Origin: Sinorhizobium mexicanum
GTDB taxonomy: Bacteria; Pseudomonadota; Alphaproteobacteria; Rhizobiales; Rhizobiaceae
DNA length: 64,000 nt
Direction: 5' to 3'
Assembly (NCBI RefSeq): GCF_013488225.1
Contig: NZ_CP041238.1
Coordinates: 1,699,501 to 1,763,500 of the forward strand
The notes under the pieces are model-generated. The model did not search any database and had not been told where the DNA came from. It worked only from the letters and a program-made list of their open reading frames with translations. The stretch's first letter is position 1, and each line of letters opens with the position of its first letter. This document shows, piece by piece, positions 26,476 to 36,932 of the stretch. The position numbers and the translations under genes are program-made.

Positions 26476-27065
26476 GCGGTGCTTTGCCAGTCGCCCGGTG
26501 GCGCAATCCCTTCCTCGCGGCCCTCGTTGTCGCTGTGCTGCAAACCGCCGTCATTGGATACATGATCGAAAGCCGCGCTTCGATCCTGCGCAACGGCAAG
26601 GATGTGCTTCTGAGAAGTGCGCCAATCGATCCGCGCGACCTCTTGCGCGGTGACTATGTCACTCTGAGCTACGATATCTCTCGCATTTCAACTGACATCA
26701 TCTCAGGCGCCTTGCCCCGGGAAGCCACGAAGGCGGAACTGTTCGTGCGGCTCAAACAGCAGCCGGACGGCTTCTGGGAGCCGGTCGAGGCATCATTCAG
26801 CCCGCTCGCGCAAACCACGGACAGCATCGTGATCAGATCGCTGCCGTTCTCGTACTATCCGTCATCAGGCGCGCCGCCTCCAACGTTCTATCCGAACTAC
26901 GGTATCGAGCGCTATTACGTGCCGGAAGGCGAGGGTCGTGTCCTCGAAAACGCGCGCAGCGCCCATGCGCTTTCGGTCAACCTGCGTGTGGATCCGGATG
27001 GACGTGCCCAGATCCGGCAGGTTTCGATAGATGGCGTGCAGGTCTACGAAGAGCCGCTTTATTGA
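26472..27065 (+). CDS. GDYXXLXY domain protein, 197 aa
   Basis: Named for its motif, here RGDYVTLSYDIS near residues 56-67. One N-terminal membrane helix (FLAALVVAVLQTAVIGYMI) anchors a periplasmic domain ending in QIRQVSIDGVQVYEEPLY. Another conserved segment is NYGIERYYVPEGEGRVLE. Partner of the upstream DUF2157 gene by overlap; the pair's function is not known. Confidence 0.85.
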   Translation: MSGALPVARWRNPFLAALVVAVLQTAVIGYMIESRASILRNGKDVLLRSAPIDPRDLLRGDYVTLSYDISRISTDIISGALPREATKAELFVRLKQQPDGFWEPVEASFSPLAQTTDSIVIRSLPFSYYPSSGAPPPTFYPNYGIERYYVPEGEGRVLENARSAHALSVNLRVDPDGRAQIRQVSIDGVQVYEEPLY

Positions 27066-27303
27066 TGGCGCGCCGCCGCGAAGGAACTTCATTTTCTTGC
27101 CGGCTTCTTGGTTCACAATAATCGAGGCAACGGCGAAGACGCGGGCGTGCATGGTCGCGCATTTTCTCTTTGATCCGGCAAAAACGAGTGATATAGAGAC
27201 GCCGCGCTCGGGAAAGCCCGAACCCTTCGCATGTCCAGAATATCCGCGGTGCTCCCGCTGGTTGTCTTGCGGGAATGCGATCAGGCGGTGTGGTTGTCTG
27301 AAC

Positions 27304-27388
<85 letters not shown>

Positions 27389-27563
27389 GGACAACAGGTA
27401 GCCAAACGTCGGAATTCGACGGTGAAGAGGGTAGGCGGAGTGCCATTTTGCTTGCAAAACGGTCAAGGAATTGCGTAAAGCCACTCCCGGCAATGGATCG
27501 GCTCACGTGCTCGCCAGGCCTTTCGAGGCAAGAGCACTGTCAACGTGAAATGAAGGTTTGAAC

Positions 27564-29045
27564 ATGCAGGTTATCGAAACGCTCGCTCAAGGGCTGAAGC
27601 GCGAACTCAAGGTCGTCATCCCGGCCAAGGACATGGAAGCTCGGATGAATGAGCGTCTGGCCGAAGTGAAGGACCGCGTCCGCATCAACGGCTTCCGCCC
27701 GGGCAAGGTGCCGGTTGCGCACCTGAAGAAGGTCTACGGCAAGTCGATCATGGCTGATCTCGTCAATGAGATCGTTCGCGACAAGCCGACCGAAATCCTG
27801 ACGGAGCGCGGCGAGAAGTCGGCAACGCAACCGGAAATCGCGATGACCGAGGACGAGGCCGAAGCCAACAAGATCCTCAATGCCGAGGCCGATCTCGAAT
27901 TCACGGTTGCCTACGAGGTTATCCCGAAGTTCGAGCTCAAGGATGTCAGCGGCATCAAGGTTGTCCGCGAAGTCGTCGATGTCGCCGAAGACGAGGTCAA
28001 CGAACAGATCCTGCGTATCGCCGAAAGCGCCCGCACCTACGAGTCCAAGAAGGGCAAGGCCGCCAATGGCGACCGCGTCACCATCGACTATCTCGGCAAG
28101 GTCGACGGCGTTGCCTTCGACGGCGGCAAGGACGAGGACGCGGAACTGGTGCTTGGCTCCAACCGCTTCATCCCGGGCTTCGAAGAGCAGCTCGTCGGCG
28201 TCAAGGCCGGTGATGAAAAGACGATCACCGTAACCTTCCCGGCCGATTATCCGGCCGCGAATCTCGCCGGCAAGGAAGCAACCTTCGACATCACGGTGAA
28301 GGATGTCGCCGCCGCCGCCGCGCTCGAGATCAACGACGAGCTCGCGACCAAGCTTGGCCTCGAATCGGCCGACAAGCTGAAGGAAATCGTTCGCGGCCAG
28401 ATCGAAAGCCAGTACGGCTCGGTCACCCGCCAGAAGGTCAAGCGCCAGATCCTCGACCAGCTTGACGAACTCTACCAGTTCGAGACGCCGGAGCGCCTCG
28501 TCGACGCCGAATTCGAAAACATCTGGCGCCAGATCAACACCGACCTCGAGCAGGCCGGCAAGACCTTCGCCGATGAAGAGACGACGGAAGAGGAAGCTCG
28601 CGCCGAGTACCGCAAGCTCGCCGAGCGTCGTGTCCGCCTTGGTCTCGTTCTCTCCGAAATCGGCGAAAAGGCCGGCGTTCAGGTGAGCGACGACGAAATG
28701 CAGCGGTCGCTGTTCGAGCAGCTGCGCCAGTTCCCGGGCCAGGAGAAGCAGATCCTCGACTACTTCAAGAACACCCCCGGCGCGGCCGCTTCGTTGCGCG
28801 CGCCTCTGTTCGAAGAGAAGGTCGTAGATCACCTGCTTTCCGAAATCTCGGTGACCGACAAGTCGGTTTCCAAGGAAGAGCTGATGGCTGACGACGAGGA
28901 AGCCGAAGACAAGCCGGCCGCCAAGAAGGCGCCTGCCAAGAAGAAGGCTGCGGCCAAGGCCGAGGCTGTTGAAGGCGAGGAAGCCGCTTCACCGAAGAAG
29001 AAGGCTCCGGCAAAGAAGAAAGCTGCTGACGAAAGCGCCGAATAA
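27564..29045 (+). CDS. tig: Trigger factor, ribosome-associated chaperone, 493 aa
   Basis: Binds the exit tunnel and folds nascent chains. The ribosome-binding signature is [18 protein letters not shown] near residues 44-61. An FKBP-type peptidyl-prolyl isomerase domain ([20 protein letters not shown] ... [18 protein letters not shown]) spans about residues 170-245. The last ~60 residues are a Lys/Ala/Pro tail ([13 protein letters not shown]) typical of rhizobial members. GAAGG precedes ATG 27564, preferred over TTG 27558. Confidence 0.97.
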   Translation: MQVIETLAQGLKRELKVVIPAKDMEARMNERLAEVKDRVRINGFRPGKVPVAHLKKVYGKSIMADLVNEIVRDKPTEILTERGEKSATQPEIAMTEDEAEANKILNAEADLEFTVAYEVIPKFELKDVSGIKVVREVVDVAEDEVNEQILRIAESARTYESKKGKAANGDRVTIDYLGKVDGVAFDGGKDEDAELVLGSNRFIPGFEEQLVGVKAGDEKTITVTFPADYPAANLAGKEATFDITVKDVAAAAALEINDELATKLGLESADKLKEIVRGQIESQYGSVTRQKVKRQILDQLDELYQFETPERLVDAEFENIWRQINTDLEQAGKTFADEETTEEEARAEYRKLAERRVRLGLVLSEIGEKAGVQVSDDEMQRSLFEQLRQFPGQEKQILDYFKNTPGAAASLRAPLFEEKVVDHLLSEISVTDKSVSKEELMADDEEAEDKPAAKKAPAKKKAAAKAEAVEGEEAASPKKKAPAKKKAADESAE

Positions 29046-29064
29046 TCGGTTCCTTCTGAGAACT

Positions 29065-29095
29065 AAAAGGCCGCCTTCGGGGCGGCCTTTTTCTT
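29065..29095 (+). terminator. Rho-independent terminator of tig
   Basis: AAAAGGCCGCC TTCGG GGCGGCCTTTTTCTTT: strong stem, 20 bases past the stop. Confidence 0.9.
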
Positions 29096-29104
29096 TGAGA
29101 AAGG

Positions 29105-29126
29105 AAAAGCCGCCGAAACGGCGGCT
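29105..29126 (-). terminator. Rho-independent terminator of sthA
   Basis: On the minus strand AGCCGCCG TTT CGGCGGCT then TTTTCC, 28 bases past the sthA stop. Together with the tig terminator it separates the convergent genes. Confidence 0.75.
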
Positions 29127-29153
29127 AAAAATAGAACAACCACGACAGGCACC

Positions 29154-30557
29154 TTAGGCCGTCTTGATTTCGCCCATGCGGTTCCATGCGTCGAGACCGG
29201 CGATCTTGTAGGCTTCGGCGAGCGTCGGGTAGTTGAACGTGTTTTCGACGAAATACTCGACGGTGCCCTTCAGATTGAGAACCGCCTGGCCGATGTGCAC
29301 GAGTTCGGTCGCGCCTTCCCCGATAATATGGACACCGAGCAAACGCCGGGTCTTCAGCGAGAAGATCATTTTTAAGAGACCTGAATCGAGCCCCATGATG
29401 TGCCCGCGCGACGTTTCCCGGAACCGCGCAATGCCACATTCGTAAGGAATACCGCGCTCCTTTACTTCTTCCTCGGAGAGGCCGCAGGTCGAGATTTCCG
29501 GCACGGCATAAATGCCATAGGGGAAATATTTCTGCGGCTCCTTGGCAATCGCCCCGACCGCGACGCGGGCAGCGACGCGCCCCTGTTCCATCGAGGTCGA
29601 AGCGAGGCTCGGGAAGCCGACGACGTCGCCGGCGGCGTAAATGTTCGGAACCGAAGTCTGGAATGTTTCCGGATTCACCTTCAGTCGCCCGCGGCTGTCC
29701 GCTTCGAGCCCGGCTGCGGGGAGGTTGAGCGCATCGGTCGCGCCGATGCGGCCGGCGGCAAACAAGACCATCTCCGTCGTGATCTTGCGGCCATTGTCGA
29801 GGGTAAGCAGAACCTTACCGTCGTCGCGCCGCTCCACTTTCTCCGCCTTCTGGCCGAGATTGAGCTTCATGTTGCGATCGCGCAATTGATAGGTGAAATC
29901 CTCGACAATCTCCTTGTCGATGAAGTCGAGCATCGTCGTCTTGGGATCGATGACCGTGATCTGCGTGTCGAGCGCGCTGAAGATCGTTGCGTATTCGATG
30001 CCGACGACGCCCGCGCCGATCACGACCAGCGAACGCGGCAATTCCGCGATGTCCAGCAGTTCATCGCTGTCGACGACGGTCTTGCCGTCGAAGGGAATGT
30101 AGTCCGGGCGGAAAGGTTTCGTTCCTACGGCGAGCAGGATGCTCGTTGCGGAAACCGGAATGCTTTCGCCGTCCTCCTTCAGGATATCGAGCGTCGTCGG
30201 GGTCACGAAACTGGCGCGGCCGCGGACCTGTTGGACACGGTTTCGCGCGAACTGGTGTTCGAGCACCTCGACCTCGTGATTGAGGGTGATGATGAGACGG
30301 CGCCGCAGGTCTTCGGCGCTGATTTCCTGTTTCACCCGGTAAGAGCGGCCGTAAAAGCCCCGCTCACGCCAGCCCGACAGATTAAGCGCGGTCTCGCGGA
30401 GCGTCTTTGACGGAATAGTCCCGGTGTGGACGGAGACGCCGCCGACGCGCTTACCCTGCTCGACGACGAGCACCTTCTTGCCGAGTTTCGCGGCCTGGAT
30501 AGCACCCCTGCGCCCCGCTGGGCCGCTTCCGACGACGATGAGATCGAACTGGTTCAT
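29154..30557 (-). CDS. sthA: Soluble pyridine nucleotide transhydrogenase, 467 aa
   Basis: FAD enzyme converting NADPH + NAD+ to NADP+ + NADH. The N-terminal FAD site is VVGSGPAGRRGAIQAAKLG, the NAD(P) site VVIGAGVVGIEYATIF and the second FAD motif IYAAGDVVGFPSLAST. The redox disulfide CxxxxC of related lipoamide dehydrogenases is absent: the segment reads GGVSVHTGTIPSKTLRE, which is what separates SthA from them. GGAAGCG precedes ATG 30557. Confidence 0.95.
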   Translation of the reverse strand: MNQFDLIVVGSGPAGRRGAIQAAKLGKKVLVVEQGKRVGGVSVHTGTIPSKTLRETALNLSGWRERGFYGRSYRVKQEISAEDLRRRLIITLNHEVEVLEHQFARNRVQQVRGRASFVTPTTLDILKEDGESIPVSATSILLAVGTKPFRPDYIPFDGKTVVDSDELLDIAELPRSLVVIGAGVVGIEYATIFSALDTQITVIDPKTTMLDFIDKEIVEDFTYQLRDRNMKLNLGQKAEKVERRDDGKVLLTLDNGRKITTEMVLFAAGRIGATDALNLPAAGLEADSRGRLKVNPETFQTSVPNIYAAGDVVGFPSLASTSMEQGRVAARVAVGAIAKEPQKYFPYGIYAVPEISTCGLSEEEVKERGIPYECGIARFRETSRGHIMGLDSGLLKMIFSLKTRRLLGVHIIGEGATELVHIGQAVLNLKGTVEYFVENTFNYPTLAEAYKIAGLDAWNRMGEIKTA

Positions 30558-30577
30558 GAACGCTTCCCGTATGCTGG

Positions 30578-30676
30578 AGCAATTCCGGGAAAAGTGTTTA
30601 ACGGTTTTCCGTCCGGAATTGTGTCATTTCAAACAGTTAAGACCATTCCGCTGTGTTCAACGAAACAATGAAATGA
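30578..30676 (+). repeat. AGCAATTCCGG-type palindromic repeat
   Basis: Outer arms GAGCAATTCCGG (30577-30588) / CCGGAATTG (30613-30621), with AAAGTGTTTAACGGTTTTCC inside. After a TTTCAAACAGTTA linker a second, decayed palindrome ends in CAATGAAATGATC. Same order as the copy at 41.5 kb. Confidence 0.7.
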
Positions 30677-30864
30677 TCTGAAGAGAATCGTTGTGCGATG
30701 CGGCAAATTCCACCCGCACGCGTTTATAACGTCAATTGCAAGGTTTGATGAACCACCCTGCGCACTGTTCTATCGTGGATGCGCCTGTGCTGAAATAAAG
30801 CTATGTTTGCGTATGACGTCGCCCTTCGTTCTCTTGCGCGGCAGAAGCAAGGTGGAGTCCAGGA

Positions 30865-31911
30865 ATGGCATCGGAAGCAACGGCGGTCCCCGGCCGTGCG
30901 GCAGGCGTGACAAAGGCCGAGGCGGCAGTTCCGCCGACCCGCCCGGGGGTCGTCGCTGCTGCGGTCTACCAGGACGGGCAGCGCCTGCGTGACATAGAGA
31001 TCGAAGAGGCAGGGCAATGGCGAGGTCGCGAAAACGTCGTCATCTGGATCGGCCTGCACGAACCCGACAAGGCACTGTTGCGCCAGGTGCAGGCTGAATT
31101 CGATCTCCACGACTTGGCGATCGAAGACGCCGGGAAGGCGCACCAGCGTCCAAAGCTCGAAATCTACGGCGACGCAATCTTCGTCGTGGCACGCACCGCC
31201 CACATGGCCGACGATCAAATCGCATTCGGCGAAACGCATCTTTTCGTGGGTCGCGGCTACATTGTTTCCGTTCGTCATGGGGCATCGACCTCTTATATGG
31301 CCGTCAGGCAGAGATGCGAATCCTCGCCAGCGGCACTCGCGCACGGTGAGAATTACATCCTTTATTCGATCCTCGATTTCATCGTCGACAACTACATGCC
31401 TGTGGTGGAAACGATCCATGTGGAGGTCGAAGAACTCGAGGACAAGCTCTTGCGCGACCGGTTGGATAAGGCGGACATCGAACGGCTTTATCTGCTGCGC
31501 CGAAATCTCTTGCGCCTGCGCAATGCGGTGGTGCCACTGGTGGATGTGTGCCGTCGGCACGAGCACCTTGAACTTCCAGGCATGGATGTGGCTATGCAGC
31601 CCTTGTTCCGGGATGTGACCGATCATGTTCGGCGGGTCCAGGAAGACATCGATGCCTTGCGCGAAGTGCTTGCCTTCACCTTCGAGGCGAGCCTGATGAT
31701 CGGCCAGTCGGAGCAGACGGAAATCTCGCGCAAGCTTGCTTCATGGGCAGCCATTCTTGCCGTTCCGACGGCGATTGCCGGAATCTACGGCATGAACTTC
31801 GACGACATGCCCGAGCTCAGGTTCCGCTACGGCTATTTTGTCGTACTGGCCATAATTGTCGGCCTGTGCGTCACACTCTACCGCTTCTTCCGGCGTGCCA
31901 GATGGCTTTGA
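30865..31911 (+). CDS. CorA-type divalent metal transporter, 348 aa
   Basis: Inner-membrane Mg2+/Co2+ (possibly Zn2+) channel. A large cytoplasmic domain with long helices (HVEVEELEDKLLRDRLDKAD, ERLYLLRRNLLRLRNAVVPL) is followed by two membrane helices. The first ends in the selectivity motif YGMNF (IAGIYGMNFDDMPEL) and the second is YFVVLAIIVGLCVTLYRFF; the C-terminus is basic. The first ~35 residues are Ala-rich and variable. Selectivity for Mg2+ versus Zn2+ efflux cannot be settled from sequence. Confidence 0.9.
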   Translation: MASEATAVPGRAAGVTKAEAAVPPTRPGVVAAAVYQDGQRLRDIEIEEAGQWRGRENVVIWIGLHEPDKALLRQVQAEFDLHDLAIEDAGKAHQRPKLEIYGDAIFVVARTAHMADDQIAFGETHLFVGRGYIVSVRHGASTSYMAVRQRCESSPAALAHGENYILYSILDFIVDNYMPVVETIHVEVEELEDKLLRDRLDKADIERLYLLRRNLLRLRNAVVPLVDVCRRHEHLELPGMDVAMQPLFRDVTDHVRRVQEDIDALREVLAFTFEASLMIGQSEQTEISRKLASWAAILAVPTAIAGIYGMNFDDMPELRFRYGYFVVLAIIVGLCVTLYRFFRRARWL

Positions 31912-31949
31912 CTAGTCTAGAAGGCTCAGGGGGTACGATCTTCAGGCGC

Positions 31950-32056
31950 AGCGCAGGTTAGATCATTCCTTGTTTCATTGAAGCACTGAATGATCTAAGT
32001 CTTTGAAACTACGCAGGTCCGGACGCAAGACCGCTACACATTTTTCCCGGATTGCT
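31950..32056 (-). repeat. AGCAATTCCGG-type palindromic repeat, inverted copy
   Basis: Reads in the opposite orientation to the copies at 30.6 and 41.5 kb: TTAGATCATTCCTTGTTTCA ... TGAATGATCTAA is the second palindrome, then CTTTGAAACTACGCAGGTCC, and CCCGGATTGCTCTA at the right end. It abuts the radC stop. Confidence 0.65.
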
Positions 32057-32845
32057 CTAAAACAACCGAAGGCCCTTGAGGCTCGCGTGCCCGTCCTTGC
32101 CGATGATGATGTGATCGTGAAGAGCGATGCCGAGCGGTTTGGCGGCTTCGGCGATCAGCTTGGTCATTTCGATATCTGCACGAGAAGGCGTCGGGTCGCC
32201 GGAGGGATGGTTGTGGACGAGGATCAGTGCGGTCGCGGATAGTTCAAGCGCACGCCTGATCACCTCACGCGGATAGACTGGCGTGTGGTCGATCGTGCCT
32301 CTCTGCTGGACTTCATCGGCAATCAGCGCATTGCGCTTGTCGAGGAAGAGGATGCGAAACTGCTCGTGGGTCTCATGTGCCATCGCCGCATGGCAATAGT
32401 CGATGACGGCGCTCCAGGATGACAGGACCTGCTTGTCGCGCAACTCGCTCTTCAGCATCCGGTGGCTGGCTGTGGCGATGAGCTTGAGATCAAGCGCGAC
32501 CGACTCGCCGACACCCTTGATCTCCTGCAGCAGATTGAGCGGCGCGCCGAAAACGCCTGCGAGTGTTCCGAAGCGGGCCAGCAGCGCCTTGGCGATAGGC
32601 TTCGTATCGCGACGGGGGATCAGCCTGAACAGGATGAGTTCCAGTACCTCGTAATCCGCGAGCGCTGCATCACCATGTTCTCGGTAGCGGTCGCGCAGAC
32701 GATCGCGATGGCCGTGATAATGTGCTTCCGCGAGAGGGGCAGAGTTTACTTCGGCGTCGTCGACCCGCGCTTTCTGCGGTGCAAAGAACTGCCGCTCGTC
32801 CGTCGGCTGCAGTTCGCCTTCGGAGAGGGGCGGGGTTCTCGTCAC
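32057..32845 (-). CDS. radC: RadC/MPN-domain protein, 262 aa
   Basis: JAB1/MPN+ fold protein long called DNA repair protein RadC; its true role is unsettled. Helix-hairpin-helix-like N-terminus ([20 protein letters not shown]), then the metal motif [19 protein letters not shown] (HxH...SxxD), complete. [19 protein letters not shown] is typical. GTG 32845 overlaps the map stop by 4 bases, so the map-radC genes are coupled. Confidence 0.92.
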   Translation of the reverse strand: MTRTPPLSEGELQPTDERQFFAPQKARVDDAEVNSAPLAEAHYHGHRDRLRDRYREHGDAALADYEVLELILFRLIPRRDTKPIAKALLARFGTLAGVFGAPLNLLQEIKGVGESVALDLKLIATASHRMLKSELRDKQVLSSWSAVIDYCHAAMAHETHEQFRILFLDKRNALIADEVQQRGTIDHTPVYPREVIRRALELSATALILVHNHPSGDPTPSRADIEMTKLIAEAAKPLGIALHDHIIIGKDGHASLKGLRLF

Positions 32846-33681
32846 GCGTTGCCCACGGCAGCGACGCCGGGCTTGAACAGACCGGCTGGCGAAAGCGTGA
32901 AGATCTCGCAGCCTTCCGCGGTAACGCCCACCGTATGTTCGTATTGTGCCGAAAGCGAACGGTCGCGTGTGACGGCGGTCCAGCCATCCGACAGAACCTT
33001 CACGTGCGGCCGGCCCAGATTGATCATAGGCTCGATGGTAAAGATCATGCCCTCGCGCAGCTCGGGGCCTTCATTGGCGCGACCATAATGCAAGATGTTC
33101 GGAGCGTCGTGAAACAGCCGGCCGACGCCGTGGCCGCAAAAGTCGCGCACCACAGAACAGCGCTCGGACTCTGCATAGGCCTGGATGGCCTCGCCGATCG
33201 CACCGGTGCGTGCCCCGGGCCGCACAGCCGCGATGCCGCGCATCAGGCATTCGTGCGTGACATCGAGCAGCCGCTCTGCCGCACGCTTGACTTCCCCGAC
33301 GGGATACATGCGGCTGGAATCGCCGTGCCAGCCATCAACGACATAGGTGACATCGATGTTGACGATGTCGCCTTCGCGTAAGGGTTTTTCATTGGGGATG
33401 CCATGGCAGACAACGTGATTGATCGACGTACACGACGATTTTGTATAGCCCCGGTAGTTGAGCGTGGCGGGAAGCGCGCCGTGGTCCATGCCGAACTCGA
33501 AAACGAAGCGATCGATCTCTTCTGTCGTTACGCCTGGCTGTACGCGGGATACCAGTTCGTCCAGGCAACGCGCAGTCACCTGACAGGCCTTGCGCATGCC
33601 TTCGAAATCATCCGGCCCGTAAAGACGGATGACGCCGGTGTTCTTGTAGGGGGCAGCGCCGGCCTCGATATAGGTTACCAT
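32842..33681 (-). CDS. map: Methionine aminopeptidase type I, 279 aa
   Basis: Removes the initiator Met from nascent proteins; two-metal enzyme. The ligands appear in [20 protein letters not shown] (two Asp), [16 protein letters not shown] (His), MIFTIEPMI (Glu) and the C-terminal QYEHTVGVT (Glu). An N-terminal extension of ~25 residues ([20 protein letters not shown]) precedes the catalytic core, as in other rhizobia. Lies between sfsA (29-base gap) and radC (overlap). Confidence 0.96.
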   Translation of the reverse strand: MVTYIEAGAAPYKNTGVIRLYGPDDFEGMRKACQVTARCLDELVSRVQPGVTTEEIDRFVFEFGMDHGALPATLNYRGYTKSSCTSINHVVCHGIPNEKPLREGDIVNIDVTYVVDGWHGDSSRMYPVGEVKRAAERLLDVTHECLMRGIAAVRPGARTGAIGEAIQAYAESERCSVVRDFCGHGVGRLFHDAPNILHYGRANEGPELREGMIFTIEPMINLGRPHVKVLSDGWTAVTRDRSLSAQYEHTVGVTAEGCEIFTLSPAGLFKPGVAAVGNA

Positions 33682-33710
33682 TACAGAACTTTCATTGTTT
33701 CAAGCGCATG

Positions 33711-34430
33711 TCATAAATCAGCGAGGGCGGGTTCGTCCACTAGCATCGCCCCCGTCGGTGCTATTTGCGAGGGCGATATCGCGCATTTGATGGCATAGGT
33801 CTCGACACCGCGTGTGGCAGCGCGTTCGAATGCACGAGCATAGACCGGATCGAGCTCGCGGCATATCCGGAAGACATCGCAATCGTGTCTTTGGACAAGG
33901 TAGAGCATGATTGCGCGGTGGCCGGCCTCTACCATGTCGCCGAGTTCTTCGAGATGCTTGGCGCCCCGCTCAGTCGGACTATCGGGGAATTCAGCGAGGC
34001 CCCGGTCGCGGCTGAAGTGGACGTTCTTCACCTCTACATAGGCAAGCCCCTTTGTGGGGTCGCTGAGAAGAATGTCGATCCTGGAGTTGCGGCCGTACTT
34101 CTGCTCGCGCCGCACTGTCGCATAGGTGTGGAGGTCGCCGACGAGTCCAGCAGCGATCGCTTCCTCGGCAAGCCGGTTCGGCAGTCCGGTGTTGATGCCG
34201 ACGAGTGTTCCGTCCGCTTCGACGATTTCCAGCATATGGCGGTATTTCCGTGTCGGGCTGTCGTGCTCGGAAAGCCAGATAGGGGAGCCAGGAGTGGTCA
34301 ATCCGCGCATCGAGCCGGTGTTCGGGCACGAGCCGGTAATCCTCGTTCCATCGGTAAGAACGGCATCGAATAGGAAGCGCTTGTAACGCTGCACAAGCGT
34401 GGCTGGAACGAGCGGACGGGAGAAATTCAC
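33711..34430 (-). CDS. sfsA: SfsA family protein, 239 aa
   Basis: Putative nucleic-acid-binding nuclease-like protein (sugar fermentation stimulation). Conserved segments are [48 protein letters not shown] and [29 protein letters not shown], the last with a PD-(D/E)xK-like pattern. Normal length. It starts 11 bases from the end of phaC on the same strand. Confidence 0.95.
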   Translation of the reverse strand: MNFSRPLVPATLVQRYKRFLFDAVLTDGTRITGSCPNTGSMRGLTTPGSPIWLSEHDSPTRKYRHMLEIVEADGTLVGINTGLPNRLAEEAIAAGLVGDLHTYATVRREQKYGRNSRIDILLSDPTKGLAYVEVKNVHFSRDRGLAEFPDSPTERGAKHLEELGDMVEAGHRAIMLYLVQRHDCDVFRICRELDPVYARAFERAATRGVETYAIKCAISPSQIAPTGAMLVDEPALADL

Positions 34431-34441
34431 GGATAATCCAA

Positions 34442-36289
34442 TCAGGCCCGGGCACGTACGTAGGAACCCGGTGCTTCCTCGAGCGAGTTGAGCGGGCCGC
34501 CGGGTTTTCGGGCCGGGACGCGTTTCTTGTCGAGCTTTTCAACCCAGCCATGCCAGTGCGGCCACCAGGAACCCGGTGTTTCCTTTGCCTTGCCCAGCCA
34601 GTCGTCGACGTTGCCCTTGGCCGGGCCACCGGTCCAGTATTGATACTTGCCTTTGTCCGGTGGGTTGACGACGCCGGCGATATGGCCCGAACCCGACAGG
34701 ACGAATGTGACCTTGCCGCCGAAAGAGCTGCTGCCGAGGAATACCGATTTGGCAGGCGCGATGTGATCTTCCTTCGTTGCCAGGTTGTAGATCGGGATTT
34801 TCACGTCAGCGAGCGAGATCTTCCGGCCAGCAAGCACCATCTCGCCTCTGGAGAGCTTGTTCTCCAGGTAGCAGTTGCGAAGGTAGAAGGAGTGGTTGGC
34901 TGCGGGCATCCGCGTTGAATCGGAATTCCAGTAGAGCAGGTCGAAGGGGAGGGGTTCCTGGCCCTTCAGATAGTTGTTGACGAAATACGGCCAGATCAAC
35001 TCGGACGCCCTGAGCATGTTGAAGGCTGTGGCCATCTTCGAGCCTTCGAGATAGCCGGTCGCACTCATCTTGCGCTCGATCTGGCTGATCTGGTCATCGT
35101 CGACGAAGACCTTGAGGTCGCCGGCATAGGTGAAGTCCACTTGCGTCGTGAACAGCGTCGCCGAGCGGATACGGTCATCGCCCTCCGCGGCGTGGAGTGC
35201 CAGCGTGGCAGCAAGCAGCGTGCCGCCGACACAGTAACCGATGGCATTGACGTCGCGTTCTCCGGTCGCCTGCTCAATGATGTCCAGGGCAAAGCCGATA
35301 CCTTCGCGCGCATAAGCCTCCCAGTCCTTCGAGGCATGGCGCTCATCAGGATTGACCCAGGAGATAACGAACACCGTATGGCCCTGGTCGACCGCCCACT
35401 TGATGAAGGACTTCTGCGGGTTGAGGTCGAGCACGTAGAATTTGTTGATCCACGGCGGGCAGATCAGCAGCGGCCGCTTGAGCACCGTCTCGGTGCTCGC
35501 TTCATATTGGATCACCTGGCAGACATCGCTCTGGGCGATCACCTTGCCGGGCGTAATCGCGATGTTTTCGCCGATGGCGAACTTGCTCGTATCCGTCTGC
35601 CGCAGCTTGAGATCACCGCGCCCGGCAGCGATGTCTTCCGCAAACATCTGCATGCCCTTGACAAGGTTGGCACCGCTTGAGGCCACGGTTTCGCGATAGA
35701 GCTGCGGGTTGGTCGTCACGAAATTGGTCGGAGAGAGGGCGCTCGATATCTGGCGCACGTAGAACGCCGCCTTGTGCTTGGTATGATCGTCGAGCCCCTC
35801 GGCGTCATTGACCATTTTCTCCGCCCAGTCCGAGGTCGCGAAATAGGCCTGGCGAATGAAATCGAAGAACGGATTTTTCACCCAGTCCTCGTCCGCAAAG
35901 CGCTTGTCGGTGCGCTCGATGCTGGACGGATCCGTGGCGATGTCCCCGGCCATCCGCTGGAGCGAACGCGACCAGATGTCGAAGAAACTGCCCATGAGGT
36001 GTGTTTGGGCTTCCAGCGTCCGACGCGGATCGGAAAGCCAATATTCCGAGATCTTGGAGAGTGTCTTGACCATGTCGGAAACCGGCTCGGCAAAGCCGTC
36101 TGTCTTCTCGCCGGTTTCGCGCGGGGCAAGCCATGCGGACGCTGCCTTGCCGAGTTGTTCTGCTGCGCGGGCTAGGTTGACGGCCAGGCTTTCTGGATCC
36201 TTGACGATGTAGGGCTCGACCGATTTCGGATCAAAGCCGGCAAAACCGCTCTTACCACCGCCGTCCTCGGCCTTCCTGTCTGCTGTCAC
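34442..36289 (-). CDS. phaC: Class I polyhydroxyalkanoate synthase, 615 aa
   Basis: Polymerises (R)-3-hydroxybutyryl-CoA into carbon-storage granules. The lipase-like box GYCVGG carries the nucleophile Cys, with Asp in [12 protein letters not shown] and His in [13 protein letters not shown]. Other class I marks: [20 protein letters not shown] and [23 protein letters not shown] 36289 is preceded by GGAGG with about 7-base spacing. No phaE partner, as expected for class I. Confidence 0.96.
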   Translation of the reverse strand: MTADRKAEDGGGKSGFAGFDPKSVEPYIVKDPESLAVNLARAAEQLGKAASAWLAPRETGEKTDGFAEPVSDMVKTLSKISEYWLSDPRRTLEAQTHLMGSFFDIWSRSLQRMAGDIATDPSSIERTDKRFADEDWVKNPFFDFIRQAYFATSDWAEKMVNDAEGLDDHTKHKAAFYVRQISSALSPTNFVTTNPQLYRETVASSGANLVKGMQMFAEDIAAGRGDLKLRQTDTSKFAIGENIAITPGKVIAQSDVCQVIQYEASTETVLKRPLLICPPWINKFYVLDLNPQKSFIKWAVDQGHTVFVISWVNPDERHASKDWEAYAREGIGFALDIIEQATGERDVNAIGYCVGGTLLAATLALHAAEGDDRIRSATLFTTQVDFTYAGDLKVFVDDDQISQIERKMSATGYLEGSKMATAFNMLRASELIWPYFVNNYLKGQEPLPFDLLYWNSDSTRMPAANHSFYLRNCYLENKLSRGEMVLAGRKISLADVKIPIYNLATKEDHIAPAKSVFLGSSSFGGKVTFVLSGSGHIAGVVNPPDKGKYQYWTGGPAKGNVDDWLGKAKETPGSWWPHWHGWVEKLDKKRVPARKPGGPLNSLEEAPGSYVRARA

Positions 36290-36501
36290 CCGGCGTCCTC
36301 CACAGCATCTTATCTCTTTTGCATTTTTACATTCTGCCCGAAAATGATTACAAGGGCTAGAGCGTTCAGCTTTCCAATGGAATCACAGGAAGCGAGTAAA
36401 TCGCTTTGAATTCAAGCGGTTAAAGTGTCATCGGCGTGTCTTTTTCGGGCGTGCCGTGCACTAGTCCATCGTCGCGCCAAAAAACAGGGGTTATCGCCAG
36501 C

Positions 36502-36807
36502 ATGCTTGTCGTCGGAAAACAGGGCTCGGGATCTTGGGTTTTGGGATTGCTCCTCGCGGGTGCCCTTGCCGGATGCAGTTCGACAGCCAAACTGGCTACC
36601 TATCCATCCGTTTATGGGCAAAAGCCGGCCGCGAACGCCCAGCTGACCGATGAAGAGGCAGTCTCTATGCAAACCCGGTTGACGGCGCTTGCCGCTGCTC
36701 ACAAATCCGGTTCGATCTCAGAGGCTGAATACCAGCGGCGCTTGAAGGAATTGCAGTTGCTGGCCGAGCAGCATGGGGCCGACACGCTGAAACAGATCGC
36801 GAATTAG
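36502..36807 (+). CDS. Small lipoprotein with SHOCT-like tail, 101 aa
   Basis: Signal peptide with lipobox (GLLLAGALAGC). The C-terminal ~40 residues (RLTALAAAHKSGSISEAEYQ, then RRLKELQLLAEQH) look like a SHOCT short helical motif used in oligomerisation. ATG 36502 places the signal correctly; the frame open to 36436 would put ~22 polar residues before it. Function unknown. Confidence 0.72.
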   Translation: MLVVGKQGSGSWVLGLLLAGALAGCSSTAKLATYPSVYGQKPAANAQLTDEEAVSMQTRLTALAAAHKSGSISEAEYQRRLKELQLLAEQHGADTLKQIAN

Positions 36808-36932
36808 CGCTTGCCTTTCAAGTGATTTGGACGCAAAGCGTTGAATGGCCGCGATGACGGCCGTTCACCACCGCGTTTGCTTCCGCGAAAGCCGAACGGC
36901 TCGTGGAGGCTTGCGCCAAACGAGGTTTGGAG

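Noticed and set aside
29154..30557. sthA as a dead lipoamide dehydrogenase because it lacks the redox cysteines
   Set aside because: Absence of the CxxxxC pair is normal for soluble transhydrogenases.
30724..31626. 300-codon frame opposite the CorA-type gene
   Set aside because: Overlaps the well-supported transporter (GMN motif) and has no recognisable domain.
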